Below are positions 1 through 6,024 of a stretch of DNA of 8,033 nucleotides, in pieces. Under the pieces are notes generated by a model. It saw only the letters and a program-made list of their open reading frames with translations, was not told the DNA's origin and ran no database searches. Both the position numbers and the translations under genes were made by a program. The first letter of the stretch is position 1. Every line of letters begins with the position of its first letter. Source of the DNA: DATDVT01 sp035289905 (GTDB taxonomy: Archaea > Nanobdellota > Nanobdellia > SCGC-AAA011-G17 > GW2011-AR18); NCBI GenBank assembly GCA_035289905.1, contig DATDVT010000007.1:1-8033 (forward strand), in the 5' to 3' direction.

Positions 1-2
1 CT

Positions 3-185
3 TCTATCTTTCAATCTTCAAAAGTTTCCTGTCCTGATATTAGAGCTGGTGCAGCTTTAGTTCTTGTAGCATTGGCTTCTCCAGGTATTTCTGAAATTTC
101 TAATATAGAGAAGATTCAGAGAGGGTATGAAAATTTTGATAAAAAGCTTAGTTCGTTGGGCGCGGAGATATCTCTAACAAATTAA
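3..185 (+). CDS. murA: UDP-N-acetylglucosamine 1-carboxyvinyltransferase (MurA-like), C-terminal end only
   Basis: The 60 C-terminal residues of a gene that starts before the window, read in the frame beginning at base 3 and ending in TAA at 183-185. MurA transfers enolpyruvate from PEP to UDP-GlcNAc, the first committed step towards UDP-MurNAc, in the cytoplasm. The fragment carries the MurA C-terminal signature: PDIRAGAALVLVALA (residues 11-25, matching the D-[IL]-R-[AS] segment) and IEKIQRGYENFDKKLSSLGA (35-54). The Arg of RGYE corresponds to the PEP-contacting Arg397 of the E. coli enzyme, from memory of the family; the usual IDRGYE reads IQRGYE here. AroA, the other family of this fold, lacks this RGYE ending, so MurA is preferred. 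About 360 residues lie outside the window, so intactness and the catalytic Cys/Asp loop cannot be judged. By hand count it is about 36% G+C, richer than the cassette that follows. Confidence 0.82.
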   Translation, partial: SIFQSSKVSCPDIRAGAALVLVALASPGISEISNIEKIQRGYENFDKKLSSLGAEISLTN

Positions 186-224
186 TAATATATAAATTTT
201 GATATTTAGGTATCTGATAATAAC

Positions 225-237
225 TATATTTAAATAT
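225..237 (+). promoter_or_regulatory. Candidate archaeal TATA box for the export operon
   Basis: The 75-base gap after the murA-like gene contains TATATTTAAATAT, with TTTAAA at 229-234. The centre of TTTAAA is about 29-30 bases before the ATG at 261. If archaeal TATA-to-start-site spacing (about 26-27 bases) applies, transcription would begin within a few bases of the ATG, giving a leaderless or nearly leaderless mRNA. In agreement, there is no Shine-Dalgarno sequence before 261. A TTGATA at 199-204 has no good -10 partner at 16-18 bases, so a bacterial promoter looks less likely. The gap is very AT-rich, so a chance match is possible. Confidence 0.45.
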
Positions 238-260
238 TATATTTTTTATTCTTTATTAAG

Positions 261-1031
261 ATGAAAATTATTATAGATAGATTAAATAATATTTTAGGTT
301 TAAGTTTAAGTTTAGCAAAAGCTGAATTCAAATTAAGAAATGAAGGTACTTATTTAGGTATTTTTTGGTATCTTTTAGCTCCCCTATTAACTTTTTTATT
401 ATTATTAGGAATATTCTCTAATAATCTTGGTAAAGACATACCTAATTATCCTCTCTATTTACTCTTGGGTATATTATTATTTAATTATTCTAATAGAATA
501 ATATCTGAATCTTTGACTTCAATTAGAAATAATTCTGGAATAATAAAATCTATAAATTTTCCTAGAGAATCTTTGATTGGGAAAACAGTTATATCGGTTT
601 TTTTCTCTCATGTATTTGAGATTATAATTTTTATTCTTTTTCTTTTATTTTTTGGTGTTTCAATAAAGATGATGATTTTTTATCCTATAATTTTATTATT
701 TCTCTCACTCTTTTTATTTGGATTTTCATTAATTTTATCTTCTTTAGGAGTTTATTTTTTTGATTTGGATAATGTATGGAGATTTTTTTCAAGCCTTGTA
801 TTATTTATAACCCCTATTTTTTATGATATTGGAAATGAAGGAAAATTATTTTTATTAAATTTATTTAATCCTCTTTATTATTTTATAACTATCCCAAGAG
901 ATATAGTAATTTATTCTAAAATTCCTGAAACATGGATTCTAATGGGGGCATTATTTTACACTTTATTATCTCTTCTTATTGGAATAATTATGTTTAACAA
1001 ATTAAAAATTAAATTTGCGGAATTGATATAA
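261..1031 (+). CDS. wzm: ABC-2 type polysaccharide/polyol-phosphate exporter permease (Wzm/TagG-like)
   Basis: Membrane subunit of an ABC exporter that moves lipid-linked polysaccharide, or teichoic-acid-like polymer, across the cytoplasmic membrane. The 256 residues match the usual length of Wzm/TagG/KpsM permeases. It opens with the family's amphipathic N-terminus (AEFKLRNEGTYLGIFWYLLA, 21-40, compare R-Y-x-x-S-x-L-G-x-x-W in relatives) running into the first membrane span. About six hydrophobic spans are visible (around 32-52, 62-80, 110-133, 138-166, 174-190 and 224-245). Family-typical TPIFYD (184-189), NPLYYFI and PRD (about 203-214) precede the last span, and KFAEL closes the protein. 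The only plausible start is the ATG at 261, placed correctly relative to the TATA-like box. One base separates its TAA from the ATPase gene, so the two are almost certainly co-transcribed and translationally coupled. The substrate cannot be read from the permease; the neighbouring glycosyltransferases imply a glycan. Confidence 0.9.
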   Translation: MKIIIDRLNNILGLSLSLAKAEFKLRNEGTYLGIFWYLLAPLLTFLLLLGIFSNNLGKDIPNYPLYLLLGILLFNYSNRIISESLTSIRNNSGIIKSINFPRESLIGKTVISVFFSHVFEIIIFILFLLFFGVSIKMMIFYPIILLFLSLFLFGFSLILSSLGVYFFDLDNVWRFFSSLVLFITPIFYDIGNEGKLFLLNLFNPLYYFITIPRDIVIYSKIPETWILMGALFYTLLSLLIGIIMFNKLKIKFAELI

Positions 1032-1032
1032 T

Positions 1033-1761
1033 ATGAAAGAAAAAGTAATAATTGTTAATAATCTTTCTAAAGATTTTAGAATAGGATTTAAAAGAAATTT
1101 AGGTGCTCTTGCAAGATTTTTATCATTCTTTTCCTATGAAAACAAGGAAAATCAGAGATATTTAAAAGTTTTAGATAATATCTCTTTTAATTTATCAAAA
1201 GGAGAAATTTTGGGGGTAATAGGAAATAATGGCTCTGGTAAAAGTACATTATTAAGAATTCTTGCAGGTATATATGGAAATTATAATGGTCATGTCGAAG
1301 TAAAGGGAAGAATAGTCCCTATGATAGGTTTGGGACAAGGAATGCAAGAAAGATTAACTATGAGAGATAATATCCATCTTATTGGTTCTTTGTTTGGATT
1401 AAGCAGAAAAAGTATAAAAAATAAATTTTCTTCTATAGTAAGATTTTCTGGATTGGAAAAATTTGTTGACACAAAAGTATATCAATTTTCTGAGGGAATG
1501 AAACAAAGACTCGCATTTTCTATAATTATTCATTGTAATCCAGATATTCTTCTTCTTGATGAAATTTTTGCTGTTGGTGATAGAAATTTTAGAGAGAAGG
1601 GTATAAGAGAATTAAAATCATTAGTAAAAGAAGGGACAAGTATAATTTTTGTTAGTCATGATTTATGGTCAATTGGAAAATATTGTGATAAAGCAATATT
1701 GTTAGAAAAAGGAAAGATCAAGGCTTATGGAGAACCAAGAAAAGTTTTGAAAATGTATTAA
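1033..1761 (+). CDS. wzt: ABC polysaccharide exporter ATPase (Wzt/TagH-like), nucleotide-binding domain only
   Basis: Cytoplasmic ATPase that drives the Wzm-like permease encoded just upstream. Visible motifs in order: Walker A GNNGSGKST (64-72), a family-typical stretch around VPMIGLGQGMQERLT (95-109) with RDNIHL after it, the ABC signature in its polysaccharide-exporter form FSEGMKQRL (152-160, compare YSSGM in Wzt), Walker B DILLLDE (171-177), AVGD (180-183, D-loop region) and the H-loop histidine in VSHD (H209). The N-terminal part before VLDNISF (47-53) has an insert (about 18-46), as is common in this subfamily. At 242 residues it ends right after the nucleotide-binding domain (EPRKVLKMY). 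The extra C-terminal beta-sandwich that lets some Wzt proteins recognise a capped O-antigen end is absent, so it resembles KpsT or short Wzt proteins. All catalytic motifs are intact. Its TAA shares the palindrome TTAA with the stop codon of the opposing operon. Confidence 0.92.
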   Translation: MKEKVIIVNNLSKDFRIGFKRNLGALARFLSFFSYENKENQRYLKVLDNISFNLSKGEILGVIGNNGSGKSTLLRILAGIYGNYNGHVEVKGRIVPMIGLGQGMQERLTMRDNIHLIGSLFGLSRKSIKNKFSSIVRFSGLEKFVDTKVYQFSEGMKQRLAFSIIIHCNPDILLLDEIFAVGDRNFREKGIRELKSLVKEGTSIIFVSHDLWSIGKYCDKAILLEKGKIKAYGEPRKVLKMY

Positions 1762-2765
1762 AATCTATCCTTTATTTTTTTAAGGGATAAATATGTCTTT
1801 GGACTAATCTTTTTAATTTCAATTCCTATTTTTCCTACCAATCTATCTGTAATAATAAAAGGTAAATAATAAGATCTTATTAAGAATATTTTAAATAAAA
1901 TAGATTTTTTATTTTTATAAATCCCAATATTTGATATACAAAATTCTTCTGGTACTTCTTTCCATGGAGTTATATAAAAATATGGTCTTGATTTAGAAAT
2001 AATAAAATGAAAATATAATAACTTCTCATTATTCTTTTTATTGATCAGATCTCCATTTTTCCATAATATATTAAATTTCTTATTAACAACTTTAGGTTTT
2101 ATATCATTATCTTCTTCAATCATCTTTTTTAAAAGAATTTTTAATTTTTTCTTAATTTTTAATTTAATTACTAGATGAGCCATACAATCAGGTTTATTTT
2201 TTAAGATAATTCTATGTGGTATTATCTGAATTTTTGTTTTTACTTGATTTGATTCATCAAAACCGTAGGTTTTATCTGATTGTAATACTTCTTTGTAATT
2301 AAAACATTTTCTAAATAGATTATTATTCTTTTTATTATTTTTGTATAAAGTAAAATGGCCGGTAGTATAATGTTTAAGAGAAGATATGACATCATATTCT
2401 TCAAATGAATTTTTATCTAAAATATTTCTTATATTTCCGTAAATCAAATCTATATCACTGTATCCCCAATAATCATAATTTTTTAAATAATCACTAAAAA
2501 TAACCCCAAATGTTGGTTTAAAATCACATATTTTATAGACGTTAATAATTTTTGATTTTATTTTAAGTTTTTTAGTAGCAAGTCTATTAAATCCTTCTAA
2601 ATTGCCTTTAATAAATTTAACATTGTTTGGATGATTTTTAGGGGTATCGCAATCTGTATAAATTAGCCAATTGATAGTAGGATTATATCCACAAGCTTTA
2701 AAAAATATATTCATCCATCTTGGCCATTTTCCAAAATAAACATTTATCAAACATATTTTTTTCAT
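1758..2765 (-). CDS. DUF6625 family protein, putative glycosyltransferase
   Basis: Probable cytoplasmic glycosyltransferase of 335 residues from the DUF6625 group, a family seen in polysaccharide loci whose sugar specificity I do not know. Family features visible: an N-terminal nucleotide-fold start (KKICLINVYFGKWPRWM, 2-18), NPTINWLIYTDCD (28-40), YKICDFKPTFGVIF (77-90), the acidic WGYSDIDLIYG (100-110; DID at 104-106 is a good DxD-type metal/nucleotide-sugar motif), YDVISS (124-129) and GHFTLYKN (136-143). Residues 141-150 form a Lys/Asn-rich low-complexity patch (YKNNKKNNNL). There is no signal peptide or clear membrane span. The C-terminal 26 residues (from ITDRLVGKIGIE onward) closely resemble the tail of the neighbouring GT8-like protein although the bodies belong to different families. 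It is the last gene of the minus-strand operon, nine bases after the GT8-like gene, and it overlaps the ATPase gene end by four bases. Confidence 0.75.
   Translation of the reverse strand: MKKICLINVYFGKWPRWMNIFFKACGYNPTINWLIYTDCDTPKNHPNNVKFIKGNLEGFNRLATKKLKIKSKIINVYKICDFKPTFGVIFSDYLKNYDYWGYSDIDLIYGNIRNILDKNSFEEYDVISSLKHYTTGHFTLYKNNKKNNNLFRKCFNYKEVLQSDKTYGFDESNQVKTKIQIIPHRIILKNKPDCMAHLVIKLKIKKKLKILLKKMIEEDNDIKPKVVNKKFNILWKNGDLINKKNNEKLLYFHFIISKSRPYFYITPWKEVPEEFCISNIGIYKNKKSILFKIFLIRSYYLPFIITDRLVGKIGIEIKKISPKTYLSLKKIKDRF
1771..1781 (+). terminator. Candidate T-tract terminator of the export operon
   Basis: About ten bases after the ATPase stop codon the plus strand reads TTTATTTTTTT, with seven T in a row at 1775-1781. 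Archaeal transcription can end on T-rich non-template tracts without a hairpin, so this could stop the wzm-wzt transcript. It lies inside the last codons of the opposing DUF6625 gene. No hairpin precedes it. T runs are common throughout this AT-rich window, so the call is weak. Confidence 0.25.
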
Positions 2766-2774
2766 TTTTTATGA

Positions 2775-3710
2775 TTATTTAATCCTTTTTAAGATATAAT
2801 ATATTTTTGGGCTATAATTTCTTAAAATTATTCCTATTTGTCCTATTTTCTTATCTATTATACAATAAATAACTAAAAATCTCAGGAAAATTGAGTAATT
2901 TAATTTTTTCCTTGTACTTAGTAAGTTTCCTTTAATTCTATTATCCAAATCTATTCTATCAGCTTTCTCTAAATTGTCTTTCCACTCTCTATAAAAACTA
3001 GAATCTTTCTTCCAGGGTTTTTTTGATGAGACAAAATGCTGTACTACAGATTCTCCAAAAATCGCTTCAACAACCTTATTGGATAACACTACTGGAAAAT
3101 TATATATTATAGGTAATCTATTCCAGATTCCTTGGAAATATAAATTAAGCAATGGTTCTTCTCCATCAGTTATATATACATACTTATGAAAAATATTTTT
3201 TAAATCAATAAAGGTATTCTCTTTTATTATATCGCTTGAAAAGGCCATTACTCCAGAGTTAAATACTAAACCTTTTAAATCACTATACTTCCCTTTTAAT
3301 TTATCAAGTTCTCTATTAAATTTAAAAATCTCATGATACAATTTTTTATCTTTATAAGTTGTTGCATAGAATCCTTTAAGATTAGCTAAATTTTCTATTG
3401 AATATTTTACAATAATATCAGAATCAAGATAAACAACATTTTTCCATTTTTTGAAATAAGGGCTAAAGAGATAAAACTTTGAGTAGATAGATGGCCCCCA
3501 TTGATTAAATTTTTTATAAATTAACGGCTTAACTTTCTTCACAATTATCCCTTTTTTTCTAAACCATTTTAGGTCTTTTTCAGGAATATCATGAGATAAA
3601 AGAAGATAATCTCCCTGCCATCCTGAATTAAAATATACACTTGAAAATAATTGTTTTGCTTGATTTATATAGTTTTTATCTGCTAGCGTGACTAAAACAC
3701 TCTTTTTCAT
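2775..3710 (-). CDS. GT8-like glycosyltransferase (glycogenin/LgtC-type fold)
   Basis: Retaining-type, metal-dependent glycosyltransferase of 311 residues, probably adding a hexose or a similar sugar from a nucleotide-sugar donor to the growing glycan in the cytoplasm. Visible GT8 features: N-terminal strand KKSVLVTLADKNYINQAKQL (2-21), YSKFYLFSPYF (76-86), the metal-binding DxD in VVYLDSDIIV (92-101; DSD 96-98), FNSGVMAF (150-157), DGEEPLLNLYF (182-192, where relatives usually have DQ-x-x-LN), and QHFVSSKKPW (224-233), equivalent to the C-terminal H-x-x-G-x-x-KPW motif with the Gly missing. The Gln of DQ is replaced by acidic residues, so donor binding may differ from the best-studied members. 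After about residue 240 there is a basic tail ending in the helix-like IGQIGIILRNYSPKIYYILK shared with the next protein. The start ATG lies one base after the stop of the GT4 gene, so translation is probably coupled. Confidence 0.82.
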   Translation of the reverse strand: MKKSVLVTLADKNYINQAKQLFSSVYFNSGWQGDYLLLSHDIPEKDLKWFRKKGIIVKKVKPLIYKKFNQWGPSIYSKFYLFSPYFKKWKNVVYLDSDIIVKYSIENLANLKGFYATTYKDKKLYHEIFKFNRELDKLKGKYSDLKGLVFNSGVMAFSSDIIKENTFIDLKNIFHKYVYITDGEEPLLNLYFQGIWNRLPIIYNFPVVLSNKVVEAIFGESVVQHFVSSKKPWKKDSSFYREWKDNLEKADRIDLDNRIKGNLLSTRKKLNYSIFLRFLVIYCIIDKKIGQIGIILRNYSPKIYYILKRIK

Positions 3711-3711
3711 C

Positions 3712-4809
3712 TTATCTTTTTATCTCTTCTTTAATTTTCTTGATAAATATTTTTGTATCAAATTTACTTGCTTGTTTTTGACAAATTTTTACATATCTAT
3801 TTGGACTGATTTTTAATTTCTTGTTTATCTCTTTTATTGCTTCAACTAATTTATTTGAGTTTATATCTTTTATCAGAATACCTGTTTTATTATGTATTAA
3901 TGATTCCTTATATCCTCCTTCATCTGGGGCAATTACTGGTTTTCCGGATGCCATTGCTTCAACAACAGTCATTCCAAAATCTTCATCTTTGGCTGTTGTA
4001 ATGAAACCTTTGCAATTTGCATATAATTTCTTTAAACCTTCAAAATCTACCCAACTTTTTATTTCTACATTCTTAGGTTTATTTTTTATTAGGTGATAAA
4101 AATGTTTTTTAAAATGATTAGATTTTTCATAACTACCAATAATAATCAACTTTTCTTTTTTTAATTTTTTAAATGCCTCTATTTGAATATCTATTCTTTT
4201 ATTTTTAAAAAGCCTGTTAACAGATAACCAATATCCTTTTGATTTTGAATTTTTGTATTCTGTTGATTTTACTGGAGGATTTATTACTACTACATCTTCT
4301 CTTTTAAGATATTTCTTTACTCTATTCTTTGTATTTTCTGAATTACATACTAATTTCTCGGCATGTTTTATATACTTCTTATTCAGATACCTGTTATATA
4401 ATACCCACAAATCATATATAGGACGTTTAGATCTATCAACAATATTATTTCTTATGTAATCTCTAAATTCCCATAACTCATTTAATGGAGAATGTATATA
4501 CCATAGATTAGGTTTATTGTTAACACAGCCAGACATTGCCCAGTCTCCAGCTATAATATAATAATTATATTTATTTCTCAAATTTAATTTTCTAAATTTA
4601 TAGAATGCAATTTGTTGTCTAAACGGAGCGTTTATAGGAACTTTCCCTATAGAAAATATTTTAACATTTTCAAATCCCATCTTTTTAATTTTCTCATAGT
4701 CTATATTTGTTGTATATAAATCTGCATTTAATTCTTTTGCAAATGTTAATGCAACAATTTCTGCTCCACCTATATTATCCAAAAAATTATGGAATACTGC
4801 TATTTTCAT
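3712..4809 (-). CDS. GT4 family glycosyltransferase (GT-B fold)
   Basis: A 365-residue retaining glycosyltransferase with two Rossmann-like domains, a normal length for GT4. The N-terminal acceptor domain begins KIAVFHNFLDNIGGAEIVAL, with the glycine-rich loop GGAE at 14-17, and contains WYIHSPLNELWEFRDY (103-118), a pattern seen in mannosyl- and rhamnosyl-type relatives. CNSENTKNRVKKYL (155-168) leads to NPPV (177-180). The C-terminal donor domain starts with SVNRLFKNKRIDIQIEAF (196-213) and carries the E-x7-E nucleotide-sugar motif EDFGMTVVE (E276 and E284), followed by AMASGKPVIAPDEGGYKE (285-302). All expected motifs are present. There is no membrane span, so it acts at the cytoplasmic face. 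It is the second gene of the minus-strand operon, with one-base gaps on both sides. Mannosyl transfer is a guess from the WYIHSP region; donor and acceptor are not determined. Confidence 0.88.
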   Translation of the reverse strand: MKIAVFHNFLDNIGGAEIVALTFAKELNADLYTTNIDYEKIKKMGFENVKIFSIGKVPINAPFRQQIAFYKFRKLNLRNKYNYYIIAGDWAMSGCVNNKPNLWYIHSPLNELWEFRDYIRNNIVDRSKRPIYDLWVLYNRYLNKKYIKHAEKLVCNSENTKNRVKKYLKREDVVVINPPVKSTEYKNSKSKGYWLSVNRLFKNKRIDIQIEAFKKLKKEKLIIIGSYEKSNHFKKHFYHLIKNKPKNVEIKSWVDFEGLKKLYANCKGFITTAKDEDFGMTVVEAMASGKPVIAPDEGGYKESLIHNKTGILIKDINSNKLVEAIKEINKKLKISPNRYVKICQKQASKFDTKIFIKKIKEEIKR

Positions 4810-4810
4810 T

Positions 4811-5956
4811 TTAATCTTCTTTCATTCCTAAAATACTTAACATGAATGAAGAGAATATTGTTTCTATTCCCAAAGTTATTAAAGTTAAAGCTATAATAGA
4901 TTTTCTTGTTTCTGTTAATGCATCAAAATTTCCTGATATCCAATTAATTAGTAAAGTTATATATAATAAAAATCCTGATAAGATTATTATTATTCCTAAA
5001 ACACTCGCTCTTTCTATGGTTATATATTTATATAATTTATCTAAGATTGGTTTTTCTTTTAAATGAGTTATTGCATATGTTTTTGCAAATAAAGAAAATA
5101 TTATTAATTGATAGCCAGTTATTATCAATATTGAGGATATAAACATAGGTTGATACTGGAAAATTTTTCCAAATATAGAAATATTAAAGAATAATAATAT
5201 CATCGTAAACATTCCTAATAAGAAGATTAATAATCCTGGAATAAAAAATAGATACAGAGGACTGTATATTAACATCAGCCTCATATGTCTCCAGGCATCA
5301 GGAAAAGATCTTAGTTTAGATCTTCCTTTCCTTTTATGATAATTTATTGGTAACTCTTTAATCTTTAAGTTCCTTTTTCCAGCTTTTAGAACCATTTCTG
5401 ATGCAAATTCCATTCCGGTTGTTGAAAGATTAAGCTTTTGTAATGCATCTTTTCTAATCGCCCTCATACCACAATGAGAATCGTGTACATTAACATTAAA
5501 AAAGAATTTTAATATACCGGAAAGAATCGGATTTCCTATATATCTATTCAAAAATGGCATGGATCCCCTTTCTATATCTCCCTTAAACCTATTCCCTATA
5601 ACAAAATCATATCTATTCCTTAATCCTTCTATAAATTTTGGAATTTCATAAAAATCATAGCTTCCATCTGAATCTGCCATAAAGATATATTTTCCCTTTG
5701 CAGATTCTATTCCTTTCAGGTAAGCAGAACCATATCCTCTTTTCTCATGTCTAATCAATTTACCTTTTATATCATTAGAATTTTTTCTAACTTCGTTAAT
5801 AGAATTATCAGAAGAACCATTATCAACAATTATTATCTCTGCATTAAGGTTATTCTTTTTTATTACTTCTTTTATATCATTAAGACATTTTCCTACTGAT
5901 TCCTCTTCATTTAAACAAGGCAGTATTATTGATATTTCTGGCTCTTCTTTGAACAT
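4811..5956 (-). CDS. GT2 glycosyltransferase with C-terminal membrane domain (polyprenyl-phosphate sugar synthase type)
   Basis: A 381-residue inverting glycosyltransferase: a GT-A catalytic domain (about 1-215) followed by four hydrophobic spans (about 230-258, 270-292, 317-340, 354-377). Catalytic motifs: SIILPCLNEEESVGKCL (9-25), IIIVDNGSSDNS (41-52), GYGSAYLKGI (74-83), DxD-type ADSDGSYD (94-101), VIGNRF (119-124), DSHCGMRAIRK (159-169), GMEFASEMVLKA (181-192), and the basic YHKRKGRSKL (206-215) that in DPMS/GtrB relatives lies at the membrane face. Such enzymes usually charge dolichyl or undecaprenyl phosphate with one sugar, making a donor for transfer outside the cell. The four-span layout recalls the dolichyl-phosphate mannose synthase of Pyrococcus furiosus. 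It is the first gene of the minus-strand operon and lies head-to-head with the GT-C-like gene, which would be a logical user of its product. The ATG at 5956 has a TATA-like box about 25 bases upstream and no Shine-Dalgarno sequence. Confidence 0.85.
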   Translation of the reverse strand: MFKEEPEISIILPCLNEEESVGKCLNDIKEVIKKNNLNAEIIIVDNGSSDNSINEVRKNSNDIKGKLIRHEKRGYGSAYLKGIESAKGKYIFMADSDGSYDFYEIPKFIEGLRNRYDFVIGNRFKGDIERGSMPFLNRYIGNPILSGILKFFFNVNVHDSHCGMRAIRKDALQKLNLSTTGMEFASEMVLKAGKRNLKIKELPINYHKRKGRSKLRSFPDAWRHMRLMLIYSPLYLFFIPGLLIFLLGMFTMILLFFNISIFGKIFQYQPMFISSILIITGYQLIIFSLFAKTYAITHLKEKPILDKLYKYITIERASVLGIIIILSGFLLYITLLINWISGNFDALTETRKSIIALTLITLGIETIFSSFMLSILGMKED

Positions 5957-5976
5957 TTACTTAAATAAAGGATTAT

Positions 5977-5986
5977 CTTTAAATAA
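5977..5986. promoter_or_regulatory. Candidate shared TATA box between divergent glycosyltransferase genes
   Basis: The 68-base gap between the divergent genes contains CTTTAAATAA, with the palindrome TTTAAA at 5978-5983. Read on the minus strand its centre is 24-25 bases before the ATG at 5956, right for a leaderless archaeal transcript. Read on the plus strand its centre is 44-45 bases before the ATG at 6025, which would put the start near 6007 and leave a leader of roughly 18 bases holding a Shine-Dalgarno-like GAGG. A second TATA-like string, TTAAATAA at 5961-5968, could instead serve the plus strand with a longer leader. No experimental support; chance matches are likely in DNA this AT-rich. 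Confidence 0.4.
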
Positions 5987-6014
5987 CTTGTTGTGTTATT
6001 TTTCTAATAAATAA

Positions 6015-6020
6015 GAGGAT
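6015..6020 (+). promoter_or_regulatory. Shine-Dalgarno-like site of the GT-C-like gene
   Basis: GAGGAT lies six bases (counted from GAGG) before the ATG at 6025 and can pair with the 3' end of 16S rRNA. It supports that start codon and is the best ribosome-binding site in the window. The neighbouring divergent gene and the export operon have none, in keeping with a mixture of leaderless and leadered mRNAs. Confidence 0.5.
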
Positions 6021-6024
6021 TAGC

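Noticed and set aside
3..185. AroA (EPSP synthase) as the identity of the left fragment
   Set aside because: AroA shares the fold but ends without the RGYE-x3-KL-x-x-LGA segment seen here, which is typical of MurA.
199..230. Bacterial sigma70-type promoter (TTGATA plus TATATT) before the permease gene
   Set aside because: The spacing of about 20 bases between the two elements is too long, and no other -10 fits better.
1290..1472. A 60-codon open frame on the minus strand
   Set aside because: It lies wholly inside the ABC ATPase gene, antisense to its well-conserved Walker A to signature region, and has no recognisable domain.
2300..2345. Possible simple-sequence repeat or phase-variation tract (TTATTATTCTTTTTATTATTT region)
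   Set aside because: It encodes the Lys/Asn-rich patch of the DUF6625 protein, is not a regular tandem repeat, and similar AT-rich runs occur throughout the window.
3821..4096. A 91-codon open frame on the plus strand
   Set aside because: Antisense to the GT4 donor-binding domain, whose E-x7-E motif is intact; no start signal and no known domain.
4253..4459. A 68-codon open frame on the plus strand
   Set aside because: Antisense to the middle of the GT4 gene; composition is that of reverse-complemented coding sequence.
4842..5066. A 74-codon open frame on the plus strand
   Set aside because: Antisense to the C-terminal membrane spans of the GT2 protein; its hydrophobic look is a by-product of that.
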